From Pogona vitticeps (Eukaryota; Chordata; Lepidosauria; Squamata; Agamidae): DNA of 64,000 nucleotides. Below the pieces are notes generated by a model that was not told the DNA's origin, did no database searches, and saw only the letters and a program-made list of their open reading frames with translations. This document shows positions 1-13,000 of the stretch, piece after piece (the stretch's first letter is position 1; the number at the start of each line of letters is the position of its first letter). Where the stretch lies: NCBI RefSeq assembly GCF_051106095.1, contig NC_135786.1:24765001-24829000 (forward strand). Direction: 5' to 3'. The translations under genes and the position numbers were made by a program.

Positions 1-31
1 TACAGATAGAGTAAGGTAATAAAATTCAAAA

Positions 32-33
<2 letters not shown>

Positions 34-89
<56 letters not shown>
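34..89. repeat. (TG)n microsatellite
   Basis: About 28 uninterrupted TG dinucleotides lie near the left edge of the window, inside the GDAP1L1 intron. Long pure TG runs are highly length-variable, so the exact count may differ between individuals or assemblies. Confidence 0.97.
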
Positions 90-92
<3 letters not shown>

Positions 93-1440
93 GTGCTGGC
101 AAGTCGGGGTCCTGATTACAGAAGCATTGTAAGGACATTCAGATGAATGCAAGCTGCATTTCCATTCATCACATGAAGAGCCATGTGACTCCTGGATGGG
201 GAGAGGACATGAGGGCAGGGTTTGTGTGTGTCCCACATTCCTGCTGCCTTCCTAGCTATCTCCACATTTTCAGGCATAATGCCTGAAAAGAGCTTGTGTT
301 GAACAGAGTCACGGCTCTGCATGTTTTTGTGCAGTGGAGGTCGATGGATTACTTAACAATTTTGTATCTCTGCGGCCATGAACATGTCAATGACTAAACC
401 AGTGCCTGACTAGTTGTGGTTTATGTCCTTCAGTTACATTAGAAGCATGGTGTTAGGTTGTTTTTTCCCTTTGTATTCAAAACCCTAACAGACTAACATA
501 TAACTTATTCCCAAGGTCTCTGCTGAGCTTTCAGGTGAATTAACACTTCCTTCCTTGTAAGCACAGCTGGATGAAAAAAAGTCTTTGCTCACATCTATAT
601 GTATTTGAATGTTAAAGCAACTCTACTTGAGGGAAGACTTTTAGTTACTTTGAGAGTTTCAAAGATGACATCTTGGCAAAGGGGGAGAAAAGGCAAATGA
701 ATGTAACACTTTAAAGTAAGGGTTTGTCTGCATAGTTGAATTGGATTTTTCTGGATCTGGCTTAAAGTTTGGTTGATGTCTAGTATGCCATTTGGTGCAA
801 TGATTGCATTCAAATGGCATACACACATCAAGTGACCCTATTTAGTGTGTCTCACTTAAGAAAACATCAAAACAAAAACACAGTCCCCCTCCTTGCCCCA
901 TCCTCTCTCGACCTCCTCCTGGGAGGGAGTTTTCAATTTCTAAAAAATATTTTCCAAGTGGTATAGTACATCAGTACTGTCCGAATAGACTTTAATTTTT
1001 TAAAAATTTTCTTTCTCTGCCCTTTCATGGAGGAGCAGATGACATTTTTTAATTTCCCAATATCATGAAGTGGCTAAGCTCTTCACAAGCTACTTAATGA
1101 TACTGGGAATTTGAAAGCAGGAAATTGATATCTGCAAGCTCTGCTTTAGTTTGATCTCAGTGCTCACATGTGCTGGAAACAAACCAAAGTGGAGTGATCC
1201 TACCCACACCAACCCTCGCCAAAATCAGTTACTAACTGACAAGGACCTAGAAAGGTACACACAGAAATTCTATGGGGACGGGCTGGTTCACTTTAAGAAT
1301 TATGTCATCTGATCACCAGAAAAAAGGAAGAAACCAGCTCATCCCCACAGTGGACCACAGAGTGGGACAAATGCCCATCTGATCACACCTTTTGTGGATT
1401 CTCTGAAAGATTCTTGCCATCAACACTCATCTTCTCTTAT
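90..1440. other. Intron sequence, no gene seen
   Basis: AT-rich single-copy-looking DNA within the GDAP1L1 intron that precedes the exon at 6933. The short open frames here show no recognisable protein family. The preceding GDAP1L1 exon, expected to encode a peptide ending close to ATAEIR, was searched for by eye and not found, so it probably lies left of the window. Confidence 0.6.
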
Positions 1441-1460
1441 ACAAGAATTAGTGCAGGGAA

Positions 1461-1808
1461 CAAGGGACGTGGTGGCGCTGTGGGCTAAACCGCAGAAGCC
1501 TGTGCTGCAGGGTCAAAAGACCAAGCAGTCGTAAGATCGAATCCACGTGAAGGAGTGAGCGCCCGTCGCTTGTCCCAGCTCCCGCCAACCTAGCGGTTCG
1601 AAAGCATGCAAATGCAAGTAGATAAATAGGGACCACCTCGGTGGGAAGGTAACAGCGTTCCGTGTCTAAGTTGCACTGGCCATGTGACCACGGAAGATTG
1701 TCTTCAAACAAAACGCTGGCTCTATGGCTTGGAAACGGGGATGAACACCGCCCCCTAGAGTCGAACATGCCTGGACAAAAATTGTCAAGGGGAACCTTTA
1801 TCTTTACC
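1461..1808 (+). mobile_element. Sauria-like tRNA SINE, full-length copy (family A, copy 1)
   Basis: The head resembles a tRNA promoter region (GTGGGCTAAACCGCAG, then a B-box-like GATCGAATCC). A conserved body follows and the tail runs GGGGAACCTTTATCTTTACCT. The element is flanked by an exact 12-bp direct repeat, TAGTGCAGGGAA, at 1449-1460 and 1809-1820, which marks the target-site duplication and sets the ends. The same body recurs at 12849 (reverse), 28716 and 44166. The Sauria SINE name rests on the recalled CTTTACC-repeat tail; the family could carry another name. Confidence 0.88.
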
Positions 1809-1820
1809 TAGTGCAGGGAA

Positions 1821-2165
1821 AGCACTCCAGAGGGAGACTGCAGCTGTGGTACAAGCGGGATCTGAAGGCCTTAGGAACGGACCTCAACAGATGGGAAACC
1901 TTGACATCTGAGCGTTCAGCCTGGAGGCAGGCGTTGCATCACAGCCTCTCCCAATTTGAAGAGACACTTGTTCAGCAGGCCGAGGCAAAGAGGCAGTCCT
2001 GAAACCAGCAAAATGAGGGAGCTGGACAGGGGACAGATTGTATTTGTCTTCAGTGTGGAAGGGATTGTCACTCTCAAATTGGCCTTCTCAGCCACACTAG
2101 ATGCTGTTCCAAGACCTCTATTCAGAGCACATTACCATAGTCTCTTGAGACTGAAGGATGCCTAC
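1821..2165 (+). mobile_element. LINE 3' fragment encoding a C-terminal zinc finger
   Basis: The + strand encodes a peptide with WYKRDLKALGTD and DLNRWETLTSERSAWRQA, the familiar C-terminal region of a vertebrate non-LTR retrotransposon ORF. In another frame about 130 bp further on it encodes CLQCGRDCHSQIGLLSHTRC, a C2H2-type finger seen at the end of such ORFs. The frame change between the two parts shows the copy is dead. Only the ORF end and the start of the 3' UTR remain. SINE copy 1 sits directly against its left side. The clade is not certain. Confidence 0.7.
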
Positions 2166-3208
2166 AGATTAAGGATGATACAAATTCCCTTCACACCAAA
2201 TGTTGCAATGCAAATGGGAAAGTGCCTGTACAGCAAAAGGTCACTTTCATTTATACATTCAAGTAAGTGCACATTGCCCGGATCTAGACAAGAACCTCAG
2301 CCAGTTTTTATTGCAAAATTCTCTGTGTGTGTGAGTGTGTCCTTGTGCAACTCTGACGTATGCAGATTGAGTTACCAAAACAGGACAAATTGGCATCAGG
2401 CTCTGTACTTGACCTACAAGCATTCATGAAACATTGACAATGCCTAATATAACTCTGCCAGAAGGATGTCTTTAAATATTGGTTCTACTCGAAGGCAGGG
2501 ACTTTGCCAGTCACAGACCAGGGTTTCACACTTTACTGTAACTCTGAATAACTCTGGATCCAAGTGCTCAATTCACAATTGCAAATTTTCTTTTCCTTTT
2601 TTCTCTTAAAAAGGGCTTGGTGTTTGAAAAACAGGCCAAATTTCCTGTTCACCTGAATAAAATTAGTGTCCTTGGAATGCCTTTCTCCACTGATTCCTTA
2701 CCCAGGCTGCACAATATTGCAGTTCCTTGCTCATTCAAGAAACACTGAAATGGAGTCCTGCAAGAATAAGGAAGACATTCTGAACCTTACAGGAACAGGG
2801 AATGAATCTGTCATTTGTTAAATATTTATTTGTGGAATTTCTACATCATCTTTCCACACCACTCACCAAGAAAGTGGGCAGCAATTTGAAAATAAACAAT
2901 ATGAGAGCATAAAACAATAGAATTCAATTAAAACATTAATGACAATAGAGAAAACACTATTCCTGTACTAGGAAGGCTATGTAGCAGCTTCATGGAGAAA
3001 AGCAATATACCCCCAATATGTATTTGGGAATGGTGAAACAGCATCCTTTGTAGCTTGCTCATCACCATCTGCCTGATCACTGAACGAAACATGGCCTTGT
3101 AGAAGACAAGATGGATTACTTTGATCTGACCCAGTAGTAGTATTCTAACATTCTCAAGCCTGCAAAAAAGTGATATTAAGCAAAGTTTTCTGTAACTGAA
3201 GAACCTGG
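2166..3208. other. Intron sequence, no gene seen
   Basis: AT-rich intron DNA. No recognisable repeat, exon or RNA gene was seen. Confidence 0.5.
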
Positions 3209-3354
3209 ATGGGATTGTAAGTGATTCCATTCTTTTTCTATAATACTTATCTCCATTGTCTTTAATTAGTAAATGCAGTTTATGGGATTGTAAGTGATTC
3301 CATTCTTTTTCTATAATACTTATCTCCATTGTCTTTAATTAGTAAATGCAGTTT
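3209..3354. repeat. Exact 73-bp tandem duplication
   Basis: Two consecutive 73-bp units (3209-3281 and 3282-3354) beginning ATGGGATTGTAAGTG and ending AAATGCAGTTT appear identical. The lack of divergence suggests a recent duplication or an assembly artefact. The repeat lies in the GDAP1L1 intron. Confidence 0.95.
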
Positions 3355-4081
3355 GGGGTCACTCTGGGACATGAGAATCAATTCAGTTCTGTAGAGTATA
3401 CAGGATCCAAACCACCACCCTGGAAACCATTTGAGTAGATGTTAGCAATATGTTTTATGTAGCAGAAACCCCTTTTCAAACTCTTCTTTTGCTTTGAAGA
3501 GCCATATATTAATAACTGTAATATTTTTTTTACAGAAGCCTTTGTTCTATGTTTCCACCTTGTGTCTGACTCAATAGTGCATTTGTGGGTGGAGGATTAT
3601 GTCTCGACTTTGTACGAACAAAGGACACTTTTTAAAATAAAAATTAGCAGCAACAAAATGAAAACCGGGGCATACGGTAGTTTTGGGCTAATGATACCTA
3701 TGGCCAAATGCCATTTCAGGACAGAACTGGCATCATTTACACAAAGGTCACTAAAATCTAAAAGCTGCCAAAACCAACTGTGCAGAACAAAAGGGAGAGA
3801 CAGATGGTTCACGCATGATCAGTTCAGCTACAAGTAAAGTAACTTATGTTCATTTCCTAACACATTACTCTGACTTTCTCTTTCTTATGTTCCTTAGCTT
3901 CTTTCTCCATCCAACAACTCAGTGTTTCTGCTAAACTCTGATCCCTTCTTTGGACTAACTAGTTACTTGAAACATAAGAACCTTTATTTTCTAGTCCAAT
4001 CTATACTTGACTGTGTGAAATGTTGAATAGATTCTATATTGCAATGTAAGCACTAACTGAATAATACTTGGAGCTGTATTC
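3355..4081. other. Intron sequence, no gene seen
   Basis: The open frames at about 3562-3837 on both strands match no recognised family. No splice-flanked exon was recognised. Confidence 0.5.
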
Positions 4082-4280
4082 TCGAATACAGGTTAATAAT
4101 AATAATAATAATTTTGTGCCTGCTATCAAGTCAATTATGACTTATGGTGACCCTTTTCAGGGTTTTCTGGGTAGTGAGTACTCAGAAGTGGTTTACCACT
4201 CCCTTCTTCTTTGGGTATCCTGGGTCTGTGCAGCTTGCCCAAGGCAACACAGGCTGGCTCTGGGAAAGGCCACTACGTAA
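4082..4280 (-). mobile_element. tRNA-derived SINE (family B), reverse copy
   Basis: It reads in reverse: a (TAA)n tail, then TGCTATCAAGTCAATTATGA, GACTTATGGTGACC, a TTTTCAGGG block, GTGGTTTACCACT, and GTGCAGCTTGCCCAAGGC. This motif order recurs in about ten places in the window. The tRNA-like head is truncated here. Confidence 0.85.
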
Positions 4281-5354
4281 TGTTCATACAGTATATACTT
4301 TACATACAAAATGACCCATGTTGAGTCCCTGGTATCTTCAAGAAGGTCCTCAGCAGACTCCTTTGAAAAGTGTGGCCAGTCAGTGTCAAAAGTACTGAGC
4401 TAAAATAATCAGTCAACCAACTTGGTATATGTTCCAGTAGTGTTTATTGGCAATGCCTGGAAGCTGGTGCTTGGACAAAGCAGCAAAGACCAATTTAAGC
4501 AAAAGAAAAAGATGTTTATTGTGAGAAATCCGTTCAGAGATAGAAAAACTGGGATGTTATGGCTATAGGCGCACCTGAGAAAAAGGCAATGATTAGACTG
4601 AAAGGGCGGGTGGTGATGTTAACTTGAAAATATGACTCCATAGACATGGAAGATGAGATGAGATGATTATGTGAACAGCCTAGGTATCTATCCCTCATTA
4701 CAGCCCTCTGTAGGAATTAGGTGCCTTGTAGTAGGAATCATAAACTAATCTTTTCCCTCCCCAGCAACTTGCCATCTTATAACCATCTTCTTTACTATCA
4801 ACCCCTCATGAGCCACCTATCAGATTGCAGAAAAGCATTGGCATTTATATCTTGGGAACAGTTTCAATTTTAGGAGTTACAAGTATTGTTTCAACATTTT
4901 CTTCTGTTTTCTATTTATTTTTTATTTATTAAAGTATTTCTATCCTGCTCTGTATCTAAATATTCCAGAGTAAGAATAAAGATAATAAAAAGAAAGAAGA
5001 GTAGGAACACTTCCTTGAGATAGAAACAGAAATCTGCAACCTGGGGGAACCATGAGCCACAGGAGTCTGGTGGAGTGCCAAGCTTTGGCATTGATGTTGA
5101 TCACACCTGCAAGGGAAGGGCATTCCACAGTCAGGCAGGGCCCTCTTCCATGTCTCCACATAATGTATTGCTTCCATTAGTGGACACAGAGAAGGTCTGT
5201 TATGGTAGCTTCTCAGGCTGAACATTCTGACTGCATTCTAGATAGGGATTGCCTTGAAGAGTATCCAGACATTATGCCTAGTACAGAATGTGGCTGCCTA
5301 TTTGCTGGAAGAATCAAGCTATCAGATCACATGAAGATATTTTTTGATCATTTA
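4281..5354. other. Intron sequence with a probable degraded LINE tail
   Basis: The stretch near 4905-4970 (TTATTTATTAAAGTATTTCT followed by ATCCTGCTCT) resembles the reversed 3' tail of a squamate L2/CR1-type LINE. Nothing else is recognisable. Confidence 0.4.
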
Positions 5355-5355
5355 C

Positions 5356-5454
5356 ACCAGTGGTTCTTAACCTTTGTTACTCGGATGTTTTTGAACTGCA
5401 ACTCCCAGAAACCTTGTGTCCAAAACTCCTGAGTAACCCAAGGTTAAGAACCAG
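5356..5454. mobile_element. Short palindromic MITE, hAT-like ends
   Basis: The ends are inverted repeats: CAGTGGTTCTTAACCTTTGT on the left and AAGGTTAAGAACCAGTG on the right, with little more than 50 bp between. The CAGTGGTTCT-type terminus is common among hAT non-autonomous elements. The class is inferred from the ends alone. Confidence 0.7.
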
Positions 5455-6018
5455 TGAGTTACACAATTTTCTGTAATTTTCCTGGGGTCATATCAAGGTG
5501 TCAGCTATTACCTATAAATCTCTTAATGGAACTGGGCTCATGACTTTGCCAACAGCCTCTCAATCTGGACACCAGATGTTTCTCTTTAAATTTACCAGCG
5601 TAGAAGATAGAAAATAGAAAAATAGGGACACACAAAAAAAGAGTGGTTCTGGCCATCATTTGTTTGCCTCCACCCACTGCCAGCCTATGGCTCCAGACTT
5701 GAAATGGGTATGAAGCACTAGTTTGGCAGTTTGTGCCGGTTTATTTATCGGCCAAAAAGGTGTCCAGTTCTTCACAGCCCTGCCTCCTCCAGTGGGTGCC
5801 CACGCAGAGGCAGCAACCAGAGGAGGCGGTGCAGGGGAACTGAGGCACCGTCTCTGAGTGGAGGCTCACTGGAAGAGGCAAGGCTGTGAAGTGCCAAACT
5901 CTTGTTCAGGCGAGAATTGAACCAACATGAATAGCCATACCGGGGGTCTTTGCCCATCTCTACTCCTGACAAACTACCCTTCAGGAATATAGTCTTCAAT
6001 AGAAAATGTCCCCGTCCC
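5455..6018. other. Intron sequence including an unclassified GC-rich repeat-like tract
   Basis: Positions 5735-5960 form a GC-richer block containing CTCCTCCAGTGGGTGCCC and GTGCCAAACT on one strand. It looks like an interspersed repeat, but I cannot assign a family. Confidence 0.35.
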
Positions 6019-6023
6019 CAATA

Positions 6024-6655
<632 letters not shown>

Positions 6656-6932
6656 CCCTAGAAGATATTTCAAAATTTAGATTCTGCCAAGGGGATGTAA
6701 CAATTTCCTTAAAGGCCAATCAAAGATACAGTAATGACAGTATGGGCTTTAAATAGTGGTTTTATTCCTTGCCTTTCCTTTCTGTTCCTACTGCTCTTGC
6801 TTTTTTTGATGTATTTAATTCAAATTCTACAACATGTAAGGCAGTTCAAATTGAAATGTTATCTGTGTTAAATATAGCTGTCATCTATTGAGAGAGATAT
6901 GCCACAACCCATTCTGTCTCTGTATTTCATAG

Positions 6933-7030
6933 GACACTTAGTCAATGCAAGCTCAGACCTGATGAAACTAGACCATGAAGAAGAGCCACAGCTAACAGAG
7001 CCATACCTTTCCAAACAGAAGAAACTCATG
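6933..7030 (+). CDS. GDAP1L1: GDAP1L1 coding exon (penultimate but one)
   Basis: The acceptor is TTTCATAG before GA-CAC and the donor is ATG|GTGAGA. After two bases completing an arginine codon it encodes 32 residues from HLVNASSDLMKLD to YLSKQKKLM. This is the linker between the GST N- and C-terminal regions, and it is a GDAP1L1 signature. Confidence 0.95.
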
Positions 7031-10000
7031 GTGAGACACCCATAAACAATTCAAAATAGTGTACTGTACTGTATCTTTAAGTCTTTTAAAATTGGCTTCC
7101 CTGCATCCTCACTATCCATCTGAAACTCAGCAGCCTTCTGCAGAAGCCACCCTCATTTGTGCTATTTTCATATGTGGCCCCTAACATCACAGGGAGAAGA
7201 AAATGAATATGCATCATTCTGCATCTATTTGTCTTTATTTTGTTTAGCGTAACCTCCTCCTAAAGGTTACTAAGCCTGCCAGTTCCATCCACTTCTGATA
7301 ACATCCAACAGAGAAACAAAAGTAACAGCCATTTTGTATTTCTTATGAGGGAAAATGGGAAGCATACGTTTTCTCTGCTATTCATCTCATTTATCCACAG
7401 ACCTTTAGTTAATCAGATTCCTTATTCAGAAGATATAATCCTGGCCAGTTTAGCTTTTCTTTCCACCCTTATCATCATCAGTTTAACCTTTTTGGTAGTT
7501 CTTTCAGCCTTCAAAGGATATCTTGTGCATTATCTAGTTGTAATTCTTACAGTGAGGAGAACTTAGGCCCATAGAGGGTCTGTAGGAAGCCCGCCCTTGT
7601 CCCCAAAGGGCTGCTAAAAGCTAATCAAGGTGAAGAGGGAATACAGATCTGAGAAAACATGGAGATGCCTCCTCACCTCACTCACCCTTCTAATTAGGAA
7701 GATATGCAAGGTGAGAGGTGGATATAAAATGGTGATTCCTCCTTACTCCATTCACTGGATAGGGATCTCTTAGAAAGAGAGTAGGGTGCACTCAGGCGGT
7801 GCTTCATGAGGCAAGTCAGTCCCAACCTCAGAACTCAGAACGTCTGGGTTTTCAGAAGCGGGCTAACTCCCAATGAAGATACTCAGCCAGCTCTCAAAGT
7901 ACTGCATGAATGTAACCAGCCATGTTTTTGCTTGCCCTCCCAATGCTGTGGAATGCTAAGAAAGGAGCATTTTGCGAAGGTGCCAGGGAGTGAAGCTAGA
8001 AAAGCTCAGCTGGTGATCTGACGAGGAAGCCAGTGACATCAGGAATGCAGCCATGTCCCCTGATTCCTTCTATCCCATAAAGGAGCATCAGGAATAATTC
8101 CCTCTTCCTGTGTTACAATATATTTTTTAAGGTAGCCCAGTGTTATATTTCATATTCCAACTGAGGGGATTGAAGTTGTGGGACAGCAGGCACCTCAGTG
8201 ACTTCATACCAGAGGCAGGATTTGTAATAGCAGGACTTGATTTACAGCTTTTACTGACAATAGTGCACTGGTACTCTTTTGTTCTTTTATCTAGGCCAAA
8301 ATCCTGGAGCATGACAATGTGAACTACTTGAAGAAAATCCTGGGCGAGCTGGCAATGGTACTGGATCAGATTGAAGCTGAATTGGAGAAGAGAAAAATTG
8401 AATATCAAGGTACACATTGCAAAATAATTTTCTGGATCTGCTAAAAGAGATCATGGAAGCTTATACATAGGTTTGCTTTTAGCAGCCAGTTGTCTTTTTA
8501 AAAAGGCAGTCCCTTTTCATCTGAGGGCCTCAACACACTGGTCATTTGTTCAACGTTCTTGTTCCCATGATACCGGTCCACCCTCCTGGTCTCTACACAA
8601 TATAGGGCTGAAACTACTATCGAAGTAAGACAAAAATCCTTGCTGTCCAATTATTTCAAAGCCTTGTGTTGTGCTGTTGTATTTTTGCTCTGCTTTGTTC
8701 TGATTTGGATGTCATTTGATGGCTTTTCCGTATGGGAGTTTTTCTGCTAGCTGATCTCACCTTTCTGCATCCCACAGGCAGGTAAAACAAGGAGCTGAAG
8801 GGGCAAGAGTGAAGCAGGAAGGTAGAGGGTAGAGATAGGCAATGGGGGGTGGGGGGAACGGTAGCCTATGTTGGGAACAAGACATTGAGAATTAATTCTA
8901 GATGTGTGTGGACAGATGGTACTGGGGCAACCCAGTGCATCTCAGCAACAAATACTCTCCTGCCATGCGTGGATGCAAATACTGAAATGATCAATTCAAA
9001 TCTGCCACAAAAAATATAAACAACCCAAGAATGACTGGGGATGCCACTGTGAGGACTGTCTCTTTAAGTTAGGTAACATATAATGCTTTCCAGGTTCTCT
9101 AACAAGTGACCCTTAAAGGTCCTAAAGCACTGAGAATGGATGCAGCAACAACAGTTTCCACCTTGTTCCACCATTGTTTCTCTCACCCAGTCTTTTTCCC
9201 TGCCCACTAAATTAGATTACACTTAAAGTCTGCCATAGACAGCACTAAAGATCATCCGTCACGTTATTTGGTAGCACAGGACATCCAGCAAAATTGTTTT
9301 TATGATGTAATTATTTTCAAGTTTAACATATTTTAATTTTGTTTTTATGTTTTTATTGTTATCTAGAGGGTAGGAAATTTTTATCGGGAGGGACTCTTTG
9401 GTTTTCTTTGTTTTGTTTTGTATATTTGGAAGGCCAATGTTTTAATTTGATGAGCACCACTTGGCAAGGTGAATGGGACCCCTGCCATATGGCCAAATTT
9501 AATCTCACCTGCTCTGGCAGCTCCATTTCTTCTGCCCAAGATTTAAATGGACTTGGATGGTGGTAGTGGTGAAGCTGAGTAAACCTACAAACTTCTGCTG
9601 ATGCTCGTATGTGTGCTGATGAAAGCAGCTGGTGGGGATGAGAAGGCAGCACTAAATAATAATTCTGTGCCACCTAATTCATTCTGCCTTATGGTGACCC
9701 CCCCCCCCCAGGTTTTATAGGTGTAAACTACTCAGAAATGGTAGGGCAGGTAACTTTATCAGTGATACTCTGAGTTATTGCACCGGCAGATCCAACTCAC
9801 TAAAACACTCTCATCCACTGAGCTACCCCAACTCTCAGAGACAGCACTGTGCAAACCTGAAAATCAGCTGCCCACATGTAATAGCCTGCCCATATGAATT
9901 ATGTATCCCCACTAACAAAGTACATTAAGAGAATAGATGTTTGGTGTAAGTAAGCGAATAGCACTGCAGAGACCATATGTATGAGACATCACTGCCACGG

Positions 10001-13000
10001 GCCACCCCTCCCCTAGATATTACAGCAGTGTTGTGATGAAGACTCAAGGAATAGCCTGGCAGTGGTGCTAAGCATGTCCTGCAAGCTCCACATCTGGACT
10101 CCCTCACATCACTGGCATCATGAGTGCCAACATGGTGCAGTAATTATTACATTTGGGATTTTGGAGATTCCAAGTTCAAATCCTCAGTGAGCCGTGAAAC
10201 TCCCTGATGTTTCACACTCTCTTGACTGGCCTGCCCCAAATGGCTGTCGTGAGGATAAAGGGAGGAGGAAGAGAGCCAAGGAAACTTTCTTGAACTTTTT
10301 GAAAGAAAGGTAGGATAGAAATATAACCAACCAATTATGCCCATTATTTATTGGTGTTATTCTGTTGCTGAGTGGAGGGGAGCATATTGATGCATTCTGC
10401 TCACAGCACTCCTTAAAAATTACAGCTTCTATCACTAACAGAGTTGTAGCAAAGATGAGCAAATTTAGTCCAGCGTGTGTTTACATGGGTTAAAATCCAG
10501 TTCCTCAAATACAATTCCAATTTCTGTGTCTGAGTAAGTGGACTTGATCCATGAAAGTTCACACTGACACATGTAAATTAAATAACACAACATGTTATTT
10601 ATTTGTTCATTCGTTTGTTCGTTCATTCATTCTTTCTTTTCCTGATTTTTCCAGACACAATCTATAAAAGCTCACACTGAAATAAAATCTCCTTATCTTT
10701 TGAGATGCAACAACTCTTTTCCTTCTACCTTTGCTATATGTGCTGAAAAAGACTAACTTAGCTACCTCTTTGAAAACTATCGCTAATAACATTTAAGTGT
10801 ACTGTTGACATTTTACAACATAAAATTCGGAGATAACTGACCAATGCTTGGTTTTTTTTATTATCAACTGCTCTTTATTCAAGAAGAAAACTTCCAAGTG
10901 TCATACAGAGAAATTACACATCAGAATACCAAATCAAAGAAAGTGAAATTTTATTTTAAATATCCAAATAATGACATAGGGAAACCAACATGGATAATTT
11001 GTTTTGGAGTGTCCTTGAGTGTCTGGGCATCTTTTGCATATGCAGCTTGGATGATTTGACCCCTGGCCTTTCTATCTGAAAGATACTAAGCACTCCTTCT
11101 AGGAAAAGGGGAGATTCTGCAAAGCATGTATTTCAAAAATAAATTGCACACACAGATTATTATTATTATTATTATTTATTGTATTTATACCCCGCCTATC
11201 TAGTCATTTCGACCACTCTAGGCGGCTAGATACCCCAAGTTGCTGATGGAACACAGAATTGATGCCATCCCAGCCTTAATGGCAGGATCAGTCCTCTGGT
11301 ATCTAAGAAGGTTTTGCACACTCAGGGCCAAGCAGCTGATCTGCTTGCAAGAAACAGAGGCACATTGTGTGGTCAGAACAGAGGCATCCAAAACATTAAA
11401 ACAGGTAGGAAAAAGAGGAAAGAAGCAGGGGTTGAAAACAGACATGTAGGCATGGTGTTTCATATGGATCTAAAACGTGCTTTGAAAGATCAAGAAAATA
11501 ATCCCAGGTTTAGGTGGAAAAACATATCTGAAAATGACTTGAATCTTATCTTCCAGATCCCACTCAAATGCTCTACAATCCTAGGACTTACCAAGTTGGG
11601 TGGAATTTTTCTTTTCTTTTTATAGGCTTCTTAACCTTTTTTCCCTGAAGATTTTTTTTCCTATTAGAAAGCCTTCCACAGCTGCTTTCTACCTGTTCCC
11701 TGGGAAGAGATACAGTAGTTCTGGCCTTTGAAAATATGCAAATATACATTAGTCAAGCAAATCACTGTTCACACAGCAGGAACCTCTCCATTTAGAAGAG
11801 ACATTTTGAACAGCCTTCCCAGAAGAGATGGTGGCTATTCAAGATTAGCCCTCCTCAACGCAGACGTGACATTTCTAATAACTGCACCTGTCAGTGCATT
11901 CAAAAGCCAGCCTGTGTACGGCCTATCTTGGAGACTTTGAAAGTCACTGGGGCTTGTACAGCTCAAGTTACTTCTGTTCTCTCACGAGATACCCTTGAGA
12001 ACCTTTGCAAGCTACATGCAGAAATGCCAAGGTGACAGACATAACAATGAAAAATAAATAAATAACCAATTATTATGAATGCAATATGTTGCTATGTGGG
12101 CAAAATAGGAAATGCTTATATCGTGATTTTGTAAGCTGTCTTTCGACATCATACAGAAAACATAAAATGTATGCAAAGGAAAATAGATACATTATTTGGA
12201 CTTTACATTGTGGAGATATATTAGGTTGCATTACAACTGAGACCATCCCTATATGTACTTGTAGACAGTATTGCATCTAGGATTAATTATACAAAAGCAC
12301 AGAAAATCTTCAGTATTATTCCAGAGAACTTCAGCTTCCTTTTTTAAAAATTACATTTTTAGACACTGTGCTTTCAATAGTAACTGGAATGTGTGGGTCA
12401 AAATTACAAGCCAAACTAAGAGTCTACTGCTTTGGGGTTGCTGATGATCCCTAGTGAAGGGAATGGGGTTTCAGTACCCCATCAAGCTTCTTATCACAAA
12501 GCATGTGGGAAATCATATATGATTTACATTTCTGTGTATGTGTCAGCCATTTGTACTTCATGCCCTTTTGTTTTAGTTAACAATGATAATGACTGGCCAG
12601 ACATCACACACGGGTACAACTATATTGACAAATAATGCAGATTCATTCCTCCCACTTGGCTGTGAAGTTCTCTGGATGATCTTAGGCCAGTCGTTTCTCC
12701 CTCTTTGAGCATTGTAAACATAATAAATACATGAATAAAGAATAAATATTAATAAACTTAAAAAAGGAGCACTTACAGTTAGGATAAAAATCTCAATCTC
12801 TTTCATGCTGCTGGCAATGAGGATTTAAGGAACAAACGTGTTATGAGGGTAAAGGTAATTTTTGTCCAGTTGTGTTTGACTCTAGGGGGCGGTGCTCATC
12901 CCCGTTTCCAAGCCATAGAGCTAGCGTTTTGTCTGAAGACAATCTTCCGTGGTCATGTGGCCAGTGCGACTTAGACACAGAAAGCTGTTACCTTCCCACC

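Noticed and set aside
1448-1768. A minus-strand frame beginning MFDSRGRCSSPFPS as a gene family
   Set aside because: Near-identical peptides recur at 12872, 28645 and 43911-44474 because all lie within copies of the same SINE.
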